Under the pieces are notes generated by a model. It had not been told where the DNA came from and did not search any database. It saw nothing but the letters and a program-made list of their open reading frames with translations. Positions 33,475 through 42,904 of a DNA stretch of 64,000 nt are shown piece by piece. The stretch covers positions 1 through 64,000 of the forward strand of contig DATAGP010000051.1 in assembly GCA_036263655.1 (NCBI GenBank), written 5' to 3'. The DNA is from Schlegelella_A sp036263655. Lineage in GTDB: Bacteria; Pseudomonadota; Gammaproteobacteria; Burkholderiales; Burkholderiaceae_C. How positions within the stretch are numbered: the first letter of the stretch is position 1; every line of letters starts with the position of its first letter. The translations under genes and the position numbers were made by a program.

Positions 33475-36400
33475 ATGAAGCGCATGCTGATCAACGCGAC
33501 GCAGGCCGAAGAGCGCCGCCTCGCCATCGTCGACGGCCAGAAGTTGATGGACTTCGAGACCGAGATCGAAGGCCGCGAGCAGAGGAAGGGGAACATCTAC
33601 AAGGCGGTCGTGACGCGGGTCGAGCCCTCGCTCGAGGCCTGCTTCGTCGACTACGGCGAGGACCGGCACGGCTTCCTGCCGTTCAAGGAGATCTCGAAGA
33701 ACTACTTTCGCGAAGGCACCGACGCGCGCACGGCGCGCATCCAGGACGCCATCCGCGAGGGCGACAACCTGCTCGTGCAGGTCGAGAAGGAAGAGCGCGG
33801 CAACAAGGGCGCGGCCCTGACCACCTTCGTCAGCCTGGCCGGCCGCTACCTGGTCCTGATGCCCAACAACCCGCGCGGCGGCGGCGTCTCGCGCCGCATC
33901 GAGGGCGAGGACCGCGAGGAGCTGAAGGAAAACCTGGACCAGCTCGAGTACCCCAAGGGCATGAGCCTGATCGCCCGCACCGCCGGCATCGGCCGCTCCG
34001 CCGCCGAGCTGCAGTGGGACCTCAACTACATGCTCAAGCTCTGGAACGCCATCGACGGCGCGGCCAAGGCGGGCAAGGGCGCGTTCCTGATCTACCAGGA
34101 GTCGTCGCTGGTGATCCGCGCCATCCGCGACTACTTCACCGCCGACGTCGGCGAGATCCTGATCGACACCGACGACATCTTCGACCAGGCGCAGCAGTTC
34201 ATGAGCCACGTGATGCCGGAGACGGCGCACAAGGTCAAGCGCTACCGCGACGACGCCGCCCTGTTCAGCCGCTTCCAGATCGAGCATCAGATCGAGACGG
34301 CGTTCGCCCGGACCGTGAACCTGCCCTCCGGCGGCGCGATCGTGATCGACCACACCGAGGCGCTGGTCTCGGTCGACGTCAACTCCGCCCGCTCGACCCG
34401 CGGCAGCGACATCGAGGAGACCGCGACGCGCACCAACCTCGAGGCCGCGGACGAGATCGCGCGGCAGATGCGCCTGCGCGACCTCGGCGGCCTGATCGTG
34501 GTCGACTTCATCGACATGGAGGAGTCCAAGAACCGGCGCGAGGTCGAGACGCGGCTGCGCGACGCGCTGCGCTCCGACCGGGCCCGCGTCCAGTTCTCGT
34601 CGATCAGCAAGTTCGGCCTGCTCGAGATGAGCCGGCAGCGCCTGCGCCCGGCGCTCTCGGAAGGCAGCCACATCACGTGCCCGCGCTGCAACGGCACCGG
34701 CCACATCCGCGACACCGAGAGCTCGGCGCTGCAGATCCTGCGCATGGTCCAGGAAGAGTCGATGAAGGACAACACGGCCGCGGTGCACGTGCAGGTGCCG
34801 GTCGAGGTGACGTCCTTCCTGCTCAACGAGAAGCGCACCGAGATCACCAAGATCGAGCTGAAGCAGCGCGTCACCGTGCTGCTGGTGCCGAACAAGGCGC
34901 TCGAGACGCCGAACTATCGACTCGAGCGGCTGCGCCACGACGACCCGCGCCTGGAGAACCTGCAGGCGAGCTACACGATGATCGACGAGCCGGAAGAGGA
35001 AGTCGGCTTCACGCGGCGCGAGAAGGGCAAGGCCAAGCAGGAGCCGGTCATCAAGGGCATCCTGCCCGAGACGCCGGCGCCGCAGCCGGTGGAGCGTCCG
35101 CAACCGCGAGCCGCTGCGCCGGCGCCCGCAGCCGCTGCGGAGTCGAGCCCGGCTCGGCCCGTCGCGGCCGCTCCCGCGCCCGCCGGCGGCGGCTTCTTCG
35201 CCTGGGTCAAGAGCATCTTCTCGGGCGCACCGGCGGCGACGGCGCCGGCACCCCAGCGGGCGGTGGCGGCACCAGCGGCGCGGGCCGAGGAACCGGCCCG
35301 CCGCGAGCGCGGCGACCGGGACCGTGGCGGCGAGCGTGGCGAGCGCGGTGGTCGCGGCGGACGTGGCCGTGACGGCCGCCGCGGCGAGCGCGCCGATCGT
35401 GGCGAACGGGGTGATCGACCCGAGCGCAGCGCCGAGGCCGGCAGCGAGGCGGGCCGCGGGCGCCGCAACGAGCGTCCGTCGGAGGCGCCGCGCGCCGAAG
35501 GCGCCGATGCGTCGACCGGCGAGCGGCGCGAGCCGCGCGAGGCACGCGATGGCCGCGAGCCGAGGGAGGCGCGCGAGCCGCGGGAGCCCCGCGAGGCACG
35601 CGGCCCGCGCGGCGAACGCGAGGACCGTGGCGAGCGGGCGGACCGTTCGCCCCGGGGCGAACGAGGCGAACGAGGCGAACGAGGCGAGCGAAGCGGCGCG
35701 GGTGGCGAACCCCGTGCGGGCGAGCCGGGCGACGGCGCGCGCGGCGAGCCGCGCCGAGGTGCCCGCGACGAGCGCGGCGCGCGCCCCGTGAACGGCAATG
35801 GCGAGATGGCTCCTGCCGATGCGGTGAACGAAGGCGTGGCCGCCGAGAGCTTCAGCGACACGCAACCGAGCCCGCAGACCGTCGACGGCGGCGATGCAAC
35901 GGGTGAGCGCCAGGGCAGCCGGCGGCGCAGCCGCCGCGGCGGCCGGGGACGCGATCGCGAGGAGTCGGCAGGCGCCGAGCTGGCCGGCAGCGACAGCGCC
36001 GAGGCGCTGTCGAGCTCGCCCGACCGCCAGAACGGTTCGGCGGCGCTCTCCGGCGATGAGGGCGTCGACGCCGAGGCGCGCACGAGCGATGCGGACGCCG
36101 AGGCACGCAACCCGGCCGACGACGGCGCGGTGCCGACGGAAGGCCGCGGCGAGGGCTCGGGTCGGCGGCGCGGTCGGGGCGGCCGCGGCCGGGGTCGCGA
36201 CGGCGAGCGCGGTCCGCGCGACGAGATGGCGCCCGTGATCGCTGAAGCCGGCAGCATCGCCGAGCGGGGCGAACCGGAAGCGGCTCGCGACGAGCCCGCC
36301 GGCGATGTCGAGGCGCTGGCGGCGCAGGCCACGGAGGTCGAACCTGCGTACCGCGAGCCCTGGGCTCCTGCTCCGTCGCGGGAGCCGGCCCCGAGCGAGC

Positions 36401-36744
36401 CTGCTCCGCTGGCCGAGTCCATGCCGTCGGCTCGCCCGACGATGCAGGCGGCGCCGCGCAGCGAGCCGGCGCCGGCGGCCCAGGACTATGTCCTGCCGAT
36501 GGACTCGCTGGTCGCGGTCGCCGAGGCCGCCGGCCTGCAGTGGGTGAACTCCGACGCCGAGAAGATCAAGGCGGTCCAGGAGGCCATCGCTGCGATGCCT
36601 GCGCCCGTCCATCGGCCGCGCGAGATCCGACCGATCGAGATCGTCGACGAAGGTCCGCTCGTGCTCGTCGAGACCAAGAAGGATCTGTCGCAGTACAAGC
36701 TGCCGTTCGAGAGCCAGTCGCGCGATCCGTCGACGCCGGCCTGA
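33475..36744 (+). CDS. rne: Ribonuclease E
   Basis: A 1089-residue endoribonuclease and degradosome scaffold. The N-terminal ~500 residues are catalytic: S1 domain (GNIYKAVVTRVEPSLEACFVD), the 5'-sensor region, DNase I-like part with SVDVNSARSTRG and VVDFIDMEE, and the zinc-link CPRC at residues 402-405, almost exactly where E. coli has it. The C-terminal ~550 residues are disordered, extremely rich in Arg/Glu/Gly/Ala, and should bind RNA and partners. A conserved tail (LVETKKDLSQYKLPF) closes it. The ATG at 33475 (MKRMLINATQAEE) is the family start. Divergent from rluC. Confidence 0.96.
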   Translation: MKRMLINATQAEERRLAIVDGQKLMDFETEIEGREQRKGNIYKAVVTRVEPSLEACFVDYGEDRHGFLPFKEISKNYFREGTDARTARIQDAIREGDNLLVQVEKEERGNKGAALTTFVSLAGRYLVLMPNNPRGGGVSRRIEGEDREELKENLDQLEYPKGMSLIARTAGIGRSAAELQWDLNYMLKLWNAIDGAAKAGKGAFLIYQESSLVIRAIRDYFTADVGEILIDTDDIFDQAQQFMSHVMPETAHKVKRYRDDAALFSRFQIEHQIETAFARTVNLPSGGAIVIDHTEALVSVDVNSARSTRGSDIEETATRTNLEAADEIARQMRLRDLGGLIVVDFIDMEESKNRREVETRLRDALRSDRARVQFSSISKFGLLEMSRQRLRPALSEGSHITCPRCNGTGHIRDTESSALQILRMVQEESMKDNTAAVHVQVPVEVTSFLLNEKRTEITKIELKQRVTVLLVPNKALETPNYRLERLRHDDPRLENLQASYTMIDEPEEEVGFTRREKGKAKQEPVIKGILPETPAPQPVERPQPRAAAPAPAAAAESSPARPVAAAPAPAGGGFFAWVKSIFSGAPAATAPAPQRAVAAPAARAEEPARRERGDRDRGGERGERGGRGGRGRDGRRGERADRGERGDRPERSAEAGSEAGRGRRNERPSEAPRAEGADASTGERREPREARDGREPREAREPREPREARGPRGEREDRGERADRSPRGERGERGERGERSGAGGEPRAGEPGDGARGEPRRGARDERGARPVNGNGEMAPADAVNEGVAAESFSDTQPSPQTVDGGDATGERQGSRRRSRRGGRGRDREESAGAELAGSDSAEALSSSPDRQNGSAALSGDEGVDAEARTSDADAEARNPADDGAVPTEGRGEGSGRRRGRGGRGRGRDGERGPRDEMAPVIAEAGSIAERGEPEAARDEPAGDVEALAAQATEVEPAYREPWAPAPSREPAPSEPAPLAESMPSARPTMQAAPRSEPAPAAQDYVLPMDSLVAVAEAAGLQWVNSDAEKIKAVQEAIAAMPAPVHRPREIRPIEIVDEGPLVLVETKKDLSQYKLPFESQSRDPSTPA
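35656..35691 (+). repeat. rne: In-frame 9-bp tandem repeat inside rne
   Basis: Four head-to-tail copies of GGCGAACGA (the fourth has one mismatch) encode Gly-Glu-Arg units in the disordered arm of RNase E. A change in copy number would keep the frame. Confidence 0.85.
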
Positions 36745-36768
36745 CGCTCGACCGGCGCGCCTGCCCCC

Positions 36769-37863
36769 TCAGGGCAGGCGTTCGAGCGAGCGCTGGTAGG
36801 CGGGATGGTGCATGAGGTCGTCCCAGCCGAGCGGCGGCGTCTGCGGCAGGAGCTCGAGGCGCCGCTGCTCGCTCGCGGCATCCGGCTGCCAATGGCCGGC
36901 GGCCTGCTCGTCGAGCAGGCCGTCGAGCAGCTCGTCGACGGCAGCGCCGCCGTCGAGCGACTGGTTGCAGAGCATCACCAGGTCGCAGCCGGCGTCGAGC
37001 GCCAGCGCCGCCGCCTCGGCGTAGCCGAGGGTCGTGCCGGCCACCTGGCGGGCGCCGGCCATGCTGAGGTCGTCGCTGAAGATCGCACCCTCGAAGCCGA
37101 GCTGCAGCCGCAGGATCTCCTTCAGCCAGCGCGCCGAAAAGCCGGCCGGGCGCGCATCGACCTTCGGGTAGATGACGTGTGCCGGCATGACGCTGGCCAG
37201 CGTCCCGGCCAGCCACTCGTATGGCCGTGCGTCGTCGGCCAGGATGCGCTCCAGCGGTCGCGTGTCGACGGGCACCTCGACGTGGCTGTCGGCGCGGACG
37301 TAGCCGTGCCCCGGGAAGTGCTTGCCGCAGTTGTGCATGCCCGCCTGCAGCAGGCCGTGCAGGAGGCTGCGCGCCAGCGCCGCCACGACGCGCGGGTCGC
37401 GGTGGAACGCCCGGTCGCCGATCACCGAGCTGCCGCCGTGGTCGAGGTCGAGCACCGGGGTGAAGCTGAAATCGACGCCGCAGGCGCGCAGCTCGGCGCC
37501 TAGCACATGGCCGGCGGCGCGTGCCGACTCCAGGGCCCGCATCGCGCCGGTGCCGCGCCCCGCCGCGCTCGCCGGCGCATCCCGCATCCACATCTCGCCG
37601 AGGACGCGCATCGCCGGCAGCTGCGTGAAGCCGTCGGTGCGGAAGCGCTGGACCCGGCCGCCTTCATGGTCGACGCAGACGAGCAGGTCGGCCCGGATCG
37701 ACTTGATCTCTGCGGCGAGATCGGTGAGCTGCCGCCGGTTCTCCCAGTTGCGCGCGAACAGGATCATCCCGCCGGTCAGCGGATGCGCCAGGCGGCGCCG
37801 GTCGTCGGCGTCGAGGGTCGTTCCGGCGATGTCGAGGATGACGGGGCAGTGCGTGTCGGTCAT
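36769..37863 (-). CDS. nagZ: Beta-N-acetylhexosaminidase NagZ
   Basis: A 364-residue cytoplasmic GH3 glycosidase of peptidoglycan recycling that removes GlcNAc from anhydro-muropeptides. Motifs: CVDHEGGRVQRF, the KHFPGHG catalytic-loop His, VGVDFSFTPVLDLD-type FTPVLDLDHG, and SDDLSM whose Asp is the nucleophile. It is the last gene of the long minus-strand core operon. Its ATG overlaps the acpS stop by 4 bases. Confidence 0.94.
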   Translation of the reverse strand: MTDTHCPVILDIAGTTLDADDRRRLAHPLTGGMILFARNWENRRQLTDLAAEIKSIRADLLVCVDHEGGRVQRFRTDGFTQLPAMRVLGEMWMRDAPASAAGRGTGAMRALESARAAGHVLGAELRACGVDFSFTPVLDLDHGGSSVIGDRAFHRDPRVVAALARSLLHGLLQAGMHNCGKHFPGHGYVRADSHVEVPVDTRPLERILADDARPYEWLAGTLASVMPAHVIYPKVDARPAGFSARWLKEILRLQLGFEGAIFSDDLSMAGARQVAGTTLGYAEAAALALDAGCDLVMLCNQSLDGGAAVDELLDGLLDEQAAGHWQPDAASEQRRLELLPQTPPLGWDDLMHHPAYQRSLERLP

Positions 37864-38261
37864 GGGTTCTCGTTCTTCTCGACGACGACGAAGCTGGAGG
37901 CGTAGTCGGCCTCGTCGCTGACGCTCACGTGGGCGCTCAGGCCCCGCTCGGCGCACCAGCGTGCGAGCTCGCCGTGCAGGCGGATCTCGGGCTTGCCGCT
38001 CGGCCGCTTGACGACCTCGCACGAGCGCCAGGTCATCGGCACCCGCATGCCCAGCCCGACGGCCTTCGAGAAAGCCTCCTTGGCCGAGAAGCGGGTAGCC
38101 AGGTAGCGCACCCCGCGCTCGTGCAGCTGCGCACGACGGGCGCGGAAGACCTCGATCTCGTGCGGCCCGAGGACGCGCTCGGCGAAGCGGTCGCCGCGCC
38201 GAGCGAGGACGACGCGGATGCGGCGCACGTCGCAGAGGTCGGTGCCGACCCCGAAGATCAC
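37860..38261 (-). CDS. acpS: Holo-[acyl-carrier-protein] synthase AcpS
   Basis: A 133-residue enzyme that transfers 4'-phosphopantetheine to ACP. It has the metal-binding GVGTDLCDVRRI at the N-terminus and RFSAKEAFSKAVGLG in the middle, the two signatures of the AcpS family. GTG start overlapping the pdxJ stop (GTGA). It serves the acpP gene lying ~12.6 kb upstream in the same gene train. Confidence 0.95.
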   Translation of the reverse strand: MIFGVGTDLCDVRRIRVVLARRGDRFAERVLGPHEIEVFRARRAQLHERGVRYLATRFSAKEAFSKAVGLGMRVPMTWRSCEVVKRPSGKPEIRLHGELARWCAERGLSAHVSVSDEADYASSFVVVEKNENP

Positions 38262-39049
38262 GCGCCCCCGCCCGACGCGCGGTCGATCGCCCGCAGATAG
38301 GCGCGGGTCGCGTCGACCGCACCGAGCTCGAGCATGTCGGCGACGAAGGCATGGCCGATCGACACCTCCAGCACGCCGGGCACCGCGGCCAGGAACGGCG
38401 GCAGGTTGTCGAGGTTGAGGTCGTGGCCGGCGTTGACGCCGAGTCCGGCCGCCTGCGCTGCCCGCGCCGCCGCGGCGAAGCCCGCGACGACCTGCGCGTG
38501 ACCGCCCGTGTTCCAGGCCCGCGCGTACGACTCGGTGTAGAGCTCGACCCGGTCGGCGCCCAGCGCACCGGCCGTGGCCATCGCCGCCGGGTCCGCGTCC
38601 ATGAACAGGCCGACCCGGACGCCCAGCGCCCGCGCCTCGGCAATGAGCGGTGCGAGTCGCTCGCCATCGGCGGCAAGATCCCAGCCGTGGTCGGACGTGG
38701 CCTGCGCAGCGGCGTCGGGCACGAACGTGCACTGCTGGGGCCGGACCTCGCGAACGATCGGCATCAGGTTGTGGAACGGATTGCCTTCGATGTTGAACTC
38801 GGCCTCAGGCCACTCCTTCAGCATCGCGGCGAGCTCGCGCACGTCGCTGGCGCGGACGTGGCGCTCGTCGGGCCGGGGATGCACGGTGATGCCGTGCGCG
38901 CCGGCGCCGAGGATCCGCGCCGCCAGTCCCGTGACGCTGGGAATGGACAGCGGCCGCTGGTTGCGCAGCAAGGCGATCTTGTTGACGTTGACCGAGAGCG
39001 CGGTCGTTCGGCGACGCTCGTCGAGACCGCTCGTGACCAGGGGGTTCAT
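38258..39049 (-). CDS. pdxJ: Pyridoxine 5'-phosphate synthase PdxJ
   Basis: A 263-residue TIM-barrel enzyme that condenses 1-deoxyxylulose 5-phosphate with 3-amino-2-oxopropyl phosphate to give pyridoxine phosphate. Signatures: LSVNVNKIALLRNQR, GITVHPRPDERHVR, FNIEGNP, VELYTESYARAW, GVNAGHDLNLDNL and SIGHAFVADML. The ATG overlaps the recO stop by 4 bases. The pdxJ-acpS pairing is widespread in proteobacteria. Confidence 0.96.
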   Translation of the reverse strand: MNPLVTSGLDERRRTTALSVNVNKIALLRNQRPLSIPSVTGLAARILGAGAHGITVHPRPDERHVRASDVRELAAMLKEWPEAEFNIEGNPFHNLMPIVREVRPQQCTFVPDAAAQATSDHGWDLAADGERLAPLIAEARALGVRVGLFMDADPAAMATAGALGADRVELYTESYARAWNTGGHAQVVAGFAAAARAAQAAGLGVNAGHDLNLDNLPPFLAAVPGVLEVSIGHAFVADMLELGAVDATRAYLRAIDRASGGGA

Positions 39050-39849
39050 CGGGGGGAAGGGCGGGCGGGCGAGAGGTGGCTTCGGTCCAGCGCCTGCGCC
39101 TCGACCATGACCTGGCGCGTGCGCAGCTGCGATGTGCCGAGATGATAGTGAAGCTGCGCGCGCAGCAGCGGCCTCAGCTCGGCGAGGGATCCGGCGGTGA
39201 CGGCCTGCAGCCGTGCCAGGTCGGCGCCGTCGAGCGCCGCCTGGAGGCGGGCGAGCGTCGCGCCGCCGATGCTGGCTTCGCCCGCGTCCTTCGCCTCGAC
39301 GACGCCGGCATCGGCCAGGACCAGGTAGCGCCGCTCCGGGCCGAGCGGCCGACGCGTCGCGGTCTCGATCCCGAGCTCGGGCAACAGGCCGATCTCCTTC
39401 AGCAGGACGATCTCGAAAGCGCGCAGGGCCGCCTGCGTGCCGGCATCGTCGGCGGGCCCGGCGAGGACCGCGATCGTGCCCGCGTAGGCATCGAACAGCA
39501 GCGGGTGGGGGTCGTGCCGGGCGAGCAGCTTCATCAGCAGCTCGTTGAGGTAGAAGCCGCTGAAGAGGGCCGCCCCCGACGGCATGCCGTGGCCGCCGCT
39601 CCATTCGGCGGCGCGCAACGTGTCGACCTCGCGGACCTCGGCGCCCGCCGGCTGGCGGCCGAGGGAGACCTGGATCCGCTGGAACGGAAGCAGCACGCTC
39701 CTCAGCTGCGAGAACGGCTTCTTCGCTCCCTTGGCGGCAATGGCGATCCGTCCCTGCTCGCGCGTGAAGGCGTCGAGGATGAGGCTCGACTCGCTCCAGT
39801 CGTAGCGGTGCAGCACGTAGGCCGCCAGGGAGCCCGGCCGATGGGCCAC
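39046..39849 (-). CDS. recO: DNA repair protein RecO
   Basis: This 267-residue recombination mediator of the RecFOR path has an N-terminal OB fold (AAYVLHRYDWSESSLILDAFTRE is the typical opening, with later GRIAIAAKGAKK) and a helical C-terminal domain containing FSGFYLNELLMKLL. It lacks an obvious zinc-finger Cys cluster, as other proteobacterial RecO. It follows era with a 10-bp gap in the rnc-era-recO order. Confidence 0.93.
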   Translation of the reverse strand: MAHRPGSLAAYVLHRYDWSESSLILDAFTREQGRIAIAAKGAKKPFSQLRSVLLPFQRIQVSLGRQPAGAEVREVDTLRAAEWSGGHGMPSGAALFSGFYLNELLMKLLARHDPHPLLFDAYAGTIAVLAGPADDAGTQAALRAFEIVLLKEIGLLPELGIETATRRPLGPERRYLVLADAGVVEAKDAGEASIGGATLARLQAALDGADLARLQAVTAGSLAELRPLLRAQLHYHLGTSQLRTRQVMVEAQALDRSHLSPARPSPR

Positions 39850-39859
39850 GTGCCGCGCC

Positions 39860-40780
39860 CTAGTCGTAGCCGTAGGAGCGCAGGTGGGCCTCGTCGTCGG
39901 CCCAGCCGCTCCTGACCTTGACCCAGAGCTCGAGGAACACCTTGGCGTCGAGCAGGTGCTCGAGCTCCTGGCGCGCCTCGGAGCCGATGCGCTTCAGGCG
40001 CTCGCCGCCGCCGCCGATGATCATCCCCTTGTGCGCCTCCCGCTCGACGACGATGGTCGCGGCGATGCGCCGGAGCGCGCCCTCCTCCTCGTAGCGGTCG
40101 ATCACCACCGTCGAGGTGTACGGCAGCTCGTCGCCGGTGAGCCGGAACAGCTTCTCGCGCACGATCTCCGCGGCGAGGAAGCGGTCGCTGCGGTCGGTGA
40201 GCGCGTCCTCGTCGTGGAGCCACGGCTGCTCGGGCAGGTACGGTTCGACGATGCCGAGCAGGCGCTCCGCGTCGGCGCTCTTCTTGGCCGACAGCGGCAC
40301 GAACTCGACGAAGGGATGCGTGGCCTGCATCGACTGCAGCCAGGGGGCGAGCTCGGCGCGGCGCGTCACCAGGTCGAGCTTGTTCGCGACGAGGACGGCG
40401 GGCTTGCCGGCGGGCACCAGGGCGAGTACGGCGGCGTCCTCGCTGCCGAAGCGGCCCGCCTCGACCACGAGCAGCACGACATCGACGTCGGCGAGCGTGC
40501 CGGTCACCCTGCGGTTCAGGGTGCGGTTCAGGGCGGCCGCGTGCCGCGTCTGGAAGCCGGGGGTGTCGACGAACACGAACTGGGCCCGGCCGACGGTGCG
40601 CACCCCCGTGATCCGGTGCCGCGTCGTCTGCGCCTTGCTCGAGGTGATGCTGATCTTCTGGCCGACGAGCGCGTTGAGCAGCGTCGACTTGCCGACGTTC
40701 GGGCGGCCGACGATGGCGACGAGCCCGCAGCGCGCCGCACCGGGCGCGTCGCCGGGCTCGGGGGCGGCGTCGCTCGGCAT
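39860..40780 (-). CDS. era: GTPase Era
   Basis: This 306-residue ribosome-assembly GTPase has G1 GRPNVGKSTLL, G2 region SKAQTTRHRITG, G3 FVDTPGFQ, G4 NKLD and a C-terminal KH domain with GMIIGGGGERLKRIG that binds the 3' end of 16S rRNA. The start ATG shares its A with the last base of the rnc stop (TGATG). Confidence 0.96.
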   Translation of the reverse strand: MPSDAAPEPGDAPGAARCGLVAIVGRPNVGKSTLLNALVGQKISITSSKAQTTRHRITGVRTVGRAQFVFVDTPGFQTRHAAALNRTLNRRVTGTLADVDVVLLVVEAGRFGSEDAAVLALVPAGKPAVLVANKLDLVTRRAELAPWLQSMQATHPFVEFVPLSAKKSADAERLLGIVEPYLPEQPWLHDEDALTDRSDRFLAAEIVREKLFRLTGDELPYTSTVVIDRYEEEGALRRIAATIVVEREAHKGMIIGGGGERLKRIGSEARQELEHLLDAKVFLELWVKVRSGWADDEAHLRSYGYD

Positions 40781-41484
40781 CAGGACTGCAGAGGACTTCC
40801 CGGCAGGTCGCTGTCGCGCAGGGCGTCGAGCATGCGCCGGGCCGCTTCCTGCTCGGCCGCGCGGCGCGACCTGCCTTCGCCGGTTTCGCTGAGGCTGAGC
40901 GCCGGGACGGCGCATTCGACCTCGAACGTCTGCGCGTGCGCCTGGCCGCGCGTGGCGATGATCCGGTAGCTCGGCACCGGGATGCGGCGCGCCTGCAGCC
41001 ACTCCTGAAGCTCGGTCTTGGCGTCCTTGGCCCAGGTGGCGACGTCGGTCGTCTCGATGATCTCGCCGAACAGGTTCTGGACGAGTGACCGGGCCGCGGC
41101 GAAGCCGCCGTCGACGAAGGTCGCGCCGAGGAGGGCTTCGAGCGCGTCAGCCAGGATCGAGGCGCGCAGGGCGCCGCCCCCCCGGGCCTCGCCCTCGCCG
41201 AGGCGCAGGAGATCCGGCAGGCCGAGCTGCAGGGCGGCCCGATGCAGGCTGTCCTCGCGGACGAGGTGGGCCCGGATCCGGGTCAGGTCTCCTTCGTCGG
41301 ACTCGCCGAGGCGGTCGAACAGGAGGCTCGACACCACCAGGCTGAGAACGGCGTCGCCGAGGAACTCGAGGCGCTCGTTGTGGTCGGTGCCGAAGCTGCG
41401 GTGGGTCAGGGCTCGCTGCAGGAGGTCCGGGTCGGAGAACCGGTGACCGATGCGCTGCTGCAGAGCGACAAGGCTGGAATCCAT
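40780..41484 (-). CDS. rnc: Ribonuclease III
   Basis: A 234-residue double-strand RNA endonuclease. The catalytic domain shows THRSFGTDHNERLEFLGDAVL (signature with Glu and Asp) and ILADALEALLGATFVDGG, and the C-terminal dsRNA-binding domain starts near DAKTELQEWLQARR and ends with SRRAAEQEAARRML. It processes rRNA precursors. In the lepB-DUF4845-rnc-era order. Confidence 0.96.
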   Translation of the reverse strand: MDSSLVALQQRIGHRFSDPDLLQRALTHRSFGTDHNERLEFLGDAVLSLVVSSLLFDRLGESDEGDLTRIRAHLVREDSLHRAALQLGLPDLLRLGEGEARGGGALRASILADALEALLGATFVDGGFAAARSLVQNLFGEIIETTDVATWAKDAKTELQEWLQARRIPVPSYRIIATRGQAHAQTFEVECAVPALSLSETGEGRSRRAAEQEAARRMLDALRDSDLPGSPLQS

Positions 41485-41530
41485 GCGTGAAAGTGGGCTC
41501 GCGTGAGTCGGAGGCGAGCCGGCAGGATAT

Positions 41531-41902
41531 CTATTTGGACCGGCCCTCGAACTTGATCAGAAGGAAGACCGGGTTCACAAGTTCCACTTCCTTGTTATAG
41601 GCGAAGCTGACCACGACCTTGTCGTTTTCCTTGGTGATGGCGAGGTCCTTGCTGCTGATTGAGGTGATCGAGTACTCGATGTCCTTCTGGCGCTCGAAGG
41701 CAGCCCGGATCTCCGGCACCGTCGCGCCCTCGGTCGTGATCTGGTTGACCGTGCGCTTGATGGTGAAGTATTCGTTGAGGCTGGGCAGCACGCGCATGCC
41801 GATCAACGCCAGGAAGCCGATCACGATGGCCCAGAAGAGCAGCCCGAAGAGAGTGACCCCGCGCTGAACGCCCGCCCTGCTCGCTCCTCGGACCATCGGC
41901 AC
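41531..41902 (-). CDS. DUF4845 membrane protein
   Basis: This 123-residue protein has one N-terminal membrane helix (GVTLFGLLFWAIVIGFLALIG) and a small extracytoplasmic domain (IKRTVNQITTEGATVPEIRAAFERQ). It belongs to DUF4845, invariably found between lepB and rnc in beta- and gamma-proteobacteria. No function is established. Composition is somewhat less GC-rich than its neighbours. Confidence 0.9.
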   Translation of the reverse strand: MPMVRGASRAGVQRGVTLFGLLFWAIVIGFLALIGMRVLPSLNEYFTIKRTVNQITTEGATVPEIRAAFERQKDIEYSITSISSKDLAITKENDKVVVSFAYNKEVELVNPVFLLIKFEGRSK

Positions 41903-41926
41903 CTCCCTTGCTGGCAGCCGGACCGG

Positions 41927-42904
41927 CTACCTGAACGACCCGATCCGCTTCAGGTCGCCGAAATTCATCCAGATGAAGAACGCCCGGCCGATGATGTTCT
42001 GGTCCGGAACGAAGCCCCAGTAGCGGGAGTCGAGCGAGTTGTCGCGGTTGTCGCCCATCATGAAATAGTGGCCCGCGGGAACCTTGCAGGTGACCCCTTC
42101 GGCACTGTAGCGGCAGTTCTCGCGGAACGGAAATCGATTGCCGTCCTGGCTTCCGAAAAAAGGCGTGGATTGAGGATTAATGAGGATGCGGTGCTCGACG
42201 TCGCCGAGCTTTTCCTTGAATTCGAGCGAGTAGCGGCGCGTGTCCTCGTCGTAGAAGCCGGGCGGCGGCAACGGCTCGAGCGGCACCGGCTGGCCGTTGA
42301 TGGAGAGCTGCTGGTTGCGGAACGACACCTCGTCTCCGGGCAAGCCGACCACGCGCTTGATGTAGTCCGTGCTGGGGTCGCTCGGGAAACGGAACACCAC
42401 GACGTCGCCGCGAGCCGGATCGTGGTTGTCGATGATCTTCTTGTTGACGATCGGCAGCCGCACCCCGTAGTGGAACTTGTTCACCAGGATCAGGTCGCCG
42501 ATCAGGAGCGTGGGCATCATCGAGCCCGAGGGGATCTTGAAGGGCTCGAACAGGAAGGAGCGCAGCAGGAAGACGGCCAGGATCACCGGGAAGAGCCCCG
42601 CCGTCCAGTCGAGCCACCACGGCTGCATCAGCAGCGCCTCGCGAGTCTCGGCGCTGTTGTCGTCGACCTTGGTGATGCCCTGGCTCGCGAGCTGCTCGCG
42701 GCGGGCCGCCTCCTGCCGCTCGAAGTTGGCCACCGCCAGCCGGCGCTTGGGAGCGAAATGGAAACGCTCCGCCAGCCAGTAGAGGAGCGTCACCAGGGTG
42801 AGGATGAAGAGAAGTAGGGAGAAATTCCCGGACCACTTGCCGAAGTACCAGCCGAGCCCGAAAACTCCGAGGCACGCGTAGAGCAAACCGGTCAGCAAAC
42901 CCAT
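41927..42904 (-). CDS. lepB: Signal peptidase I
   Basis: A 325-residue inner-membrane protease that removes Sec signal peptides. It has two N-terminal helices, the nucleophile Ser128 in IPSGSMMPTLL, the general base Lys near residue 190 in DYIKRVVGLPGDEV, and the C-terminal GDNRDNSLDSRYWG box. The ATG immediately follows the lepA stop (no gap), giving lepA-lepB. Confidence 0.96.
   Translation of the reverse strand: MGLLTGLLYACLGVFGLGWYFGKWSGNFSLLLFILTLVTLLYWLAERFHFAPKRRLAVANFERQEAARREQLASQGITKVDDNSAETREALLMQPWWLDWTAGLFPVILAVFLLRSFLFEPFKIPSGSMMPTLLIGDLILVNKFHYGVRLPIVNKKIIDNHDPARGDVVVFRFPSDPSTDYIKRVVGLPGDEVSFRNQQLSINGQPVPLEPLPPPGFYDEDTRRYSLEFKEKLGDVEHRILINPQSTPFFGSQDGNRFPFRENCRYSAEGVTCKVPAGHYFMMGDNRDNSLDSRYWGFVPDQNIIGRAFFIWMNFGDLKRIGSFR

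Noticed and set aside
35280..36480. Foreign insert or collagen-like gene suggested by the extreme Arg/Glu/Gly stretch
   Set aside because: It is the continuous disordered arm of RNase E, in frame and with unchanged GC bias.
31942..36612. Extension of the HAD phosphatase frame upstream across rluC and rne (up to 1779 codons)
   Set aside because: Only 31273-31941 shows HAD motifs. The rest runs antisense to rluC and rne and is low-complexity.
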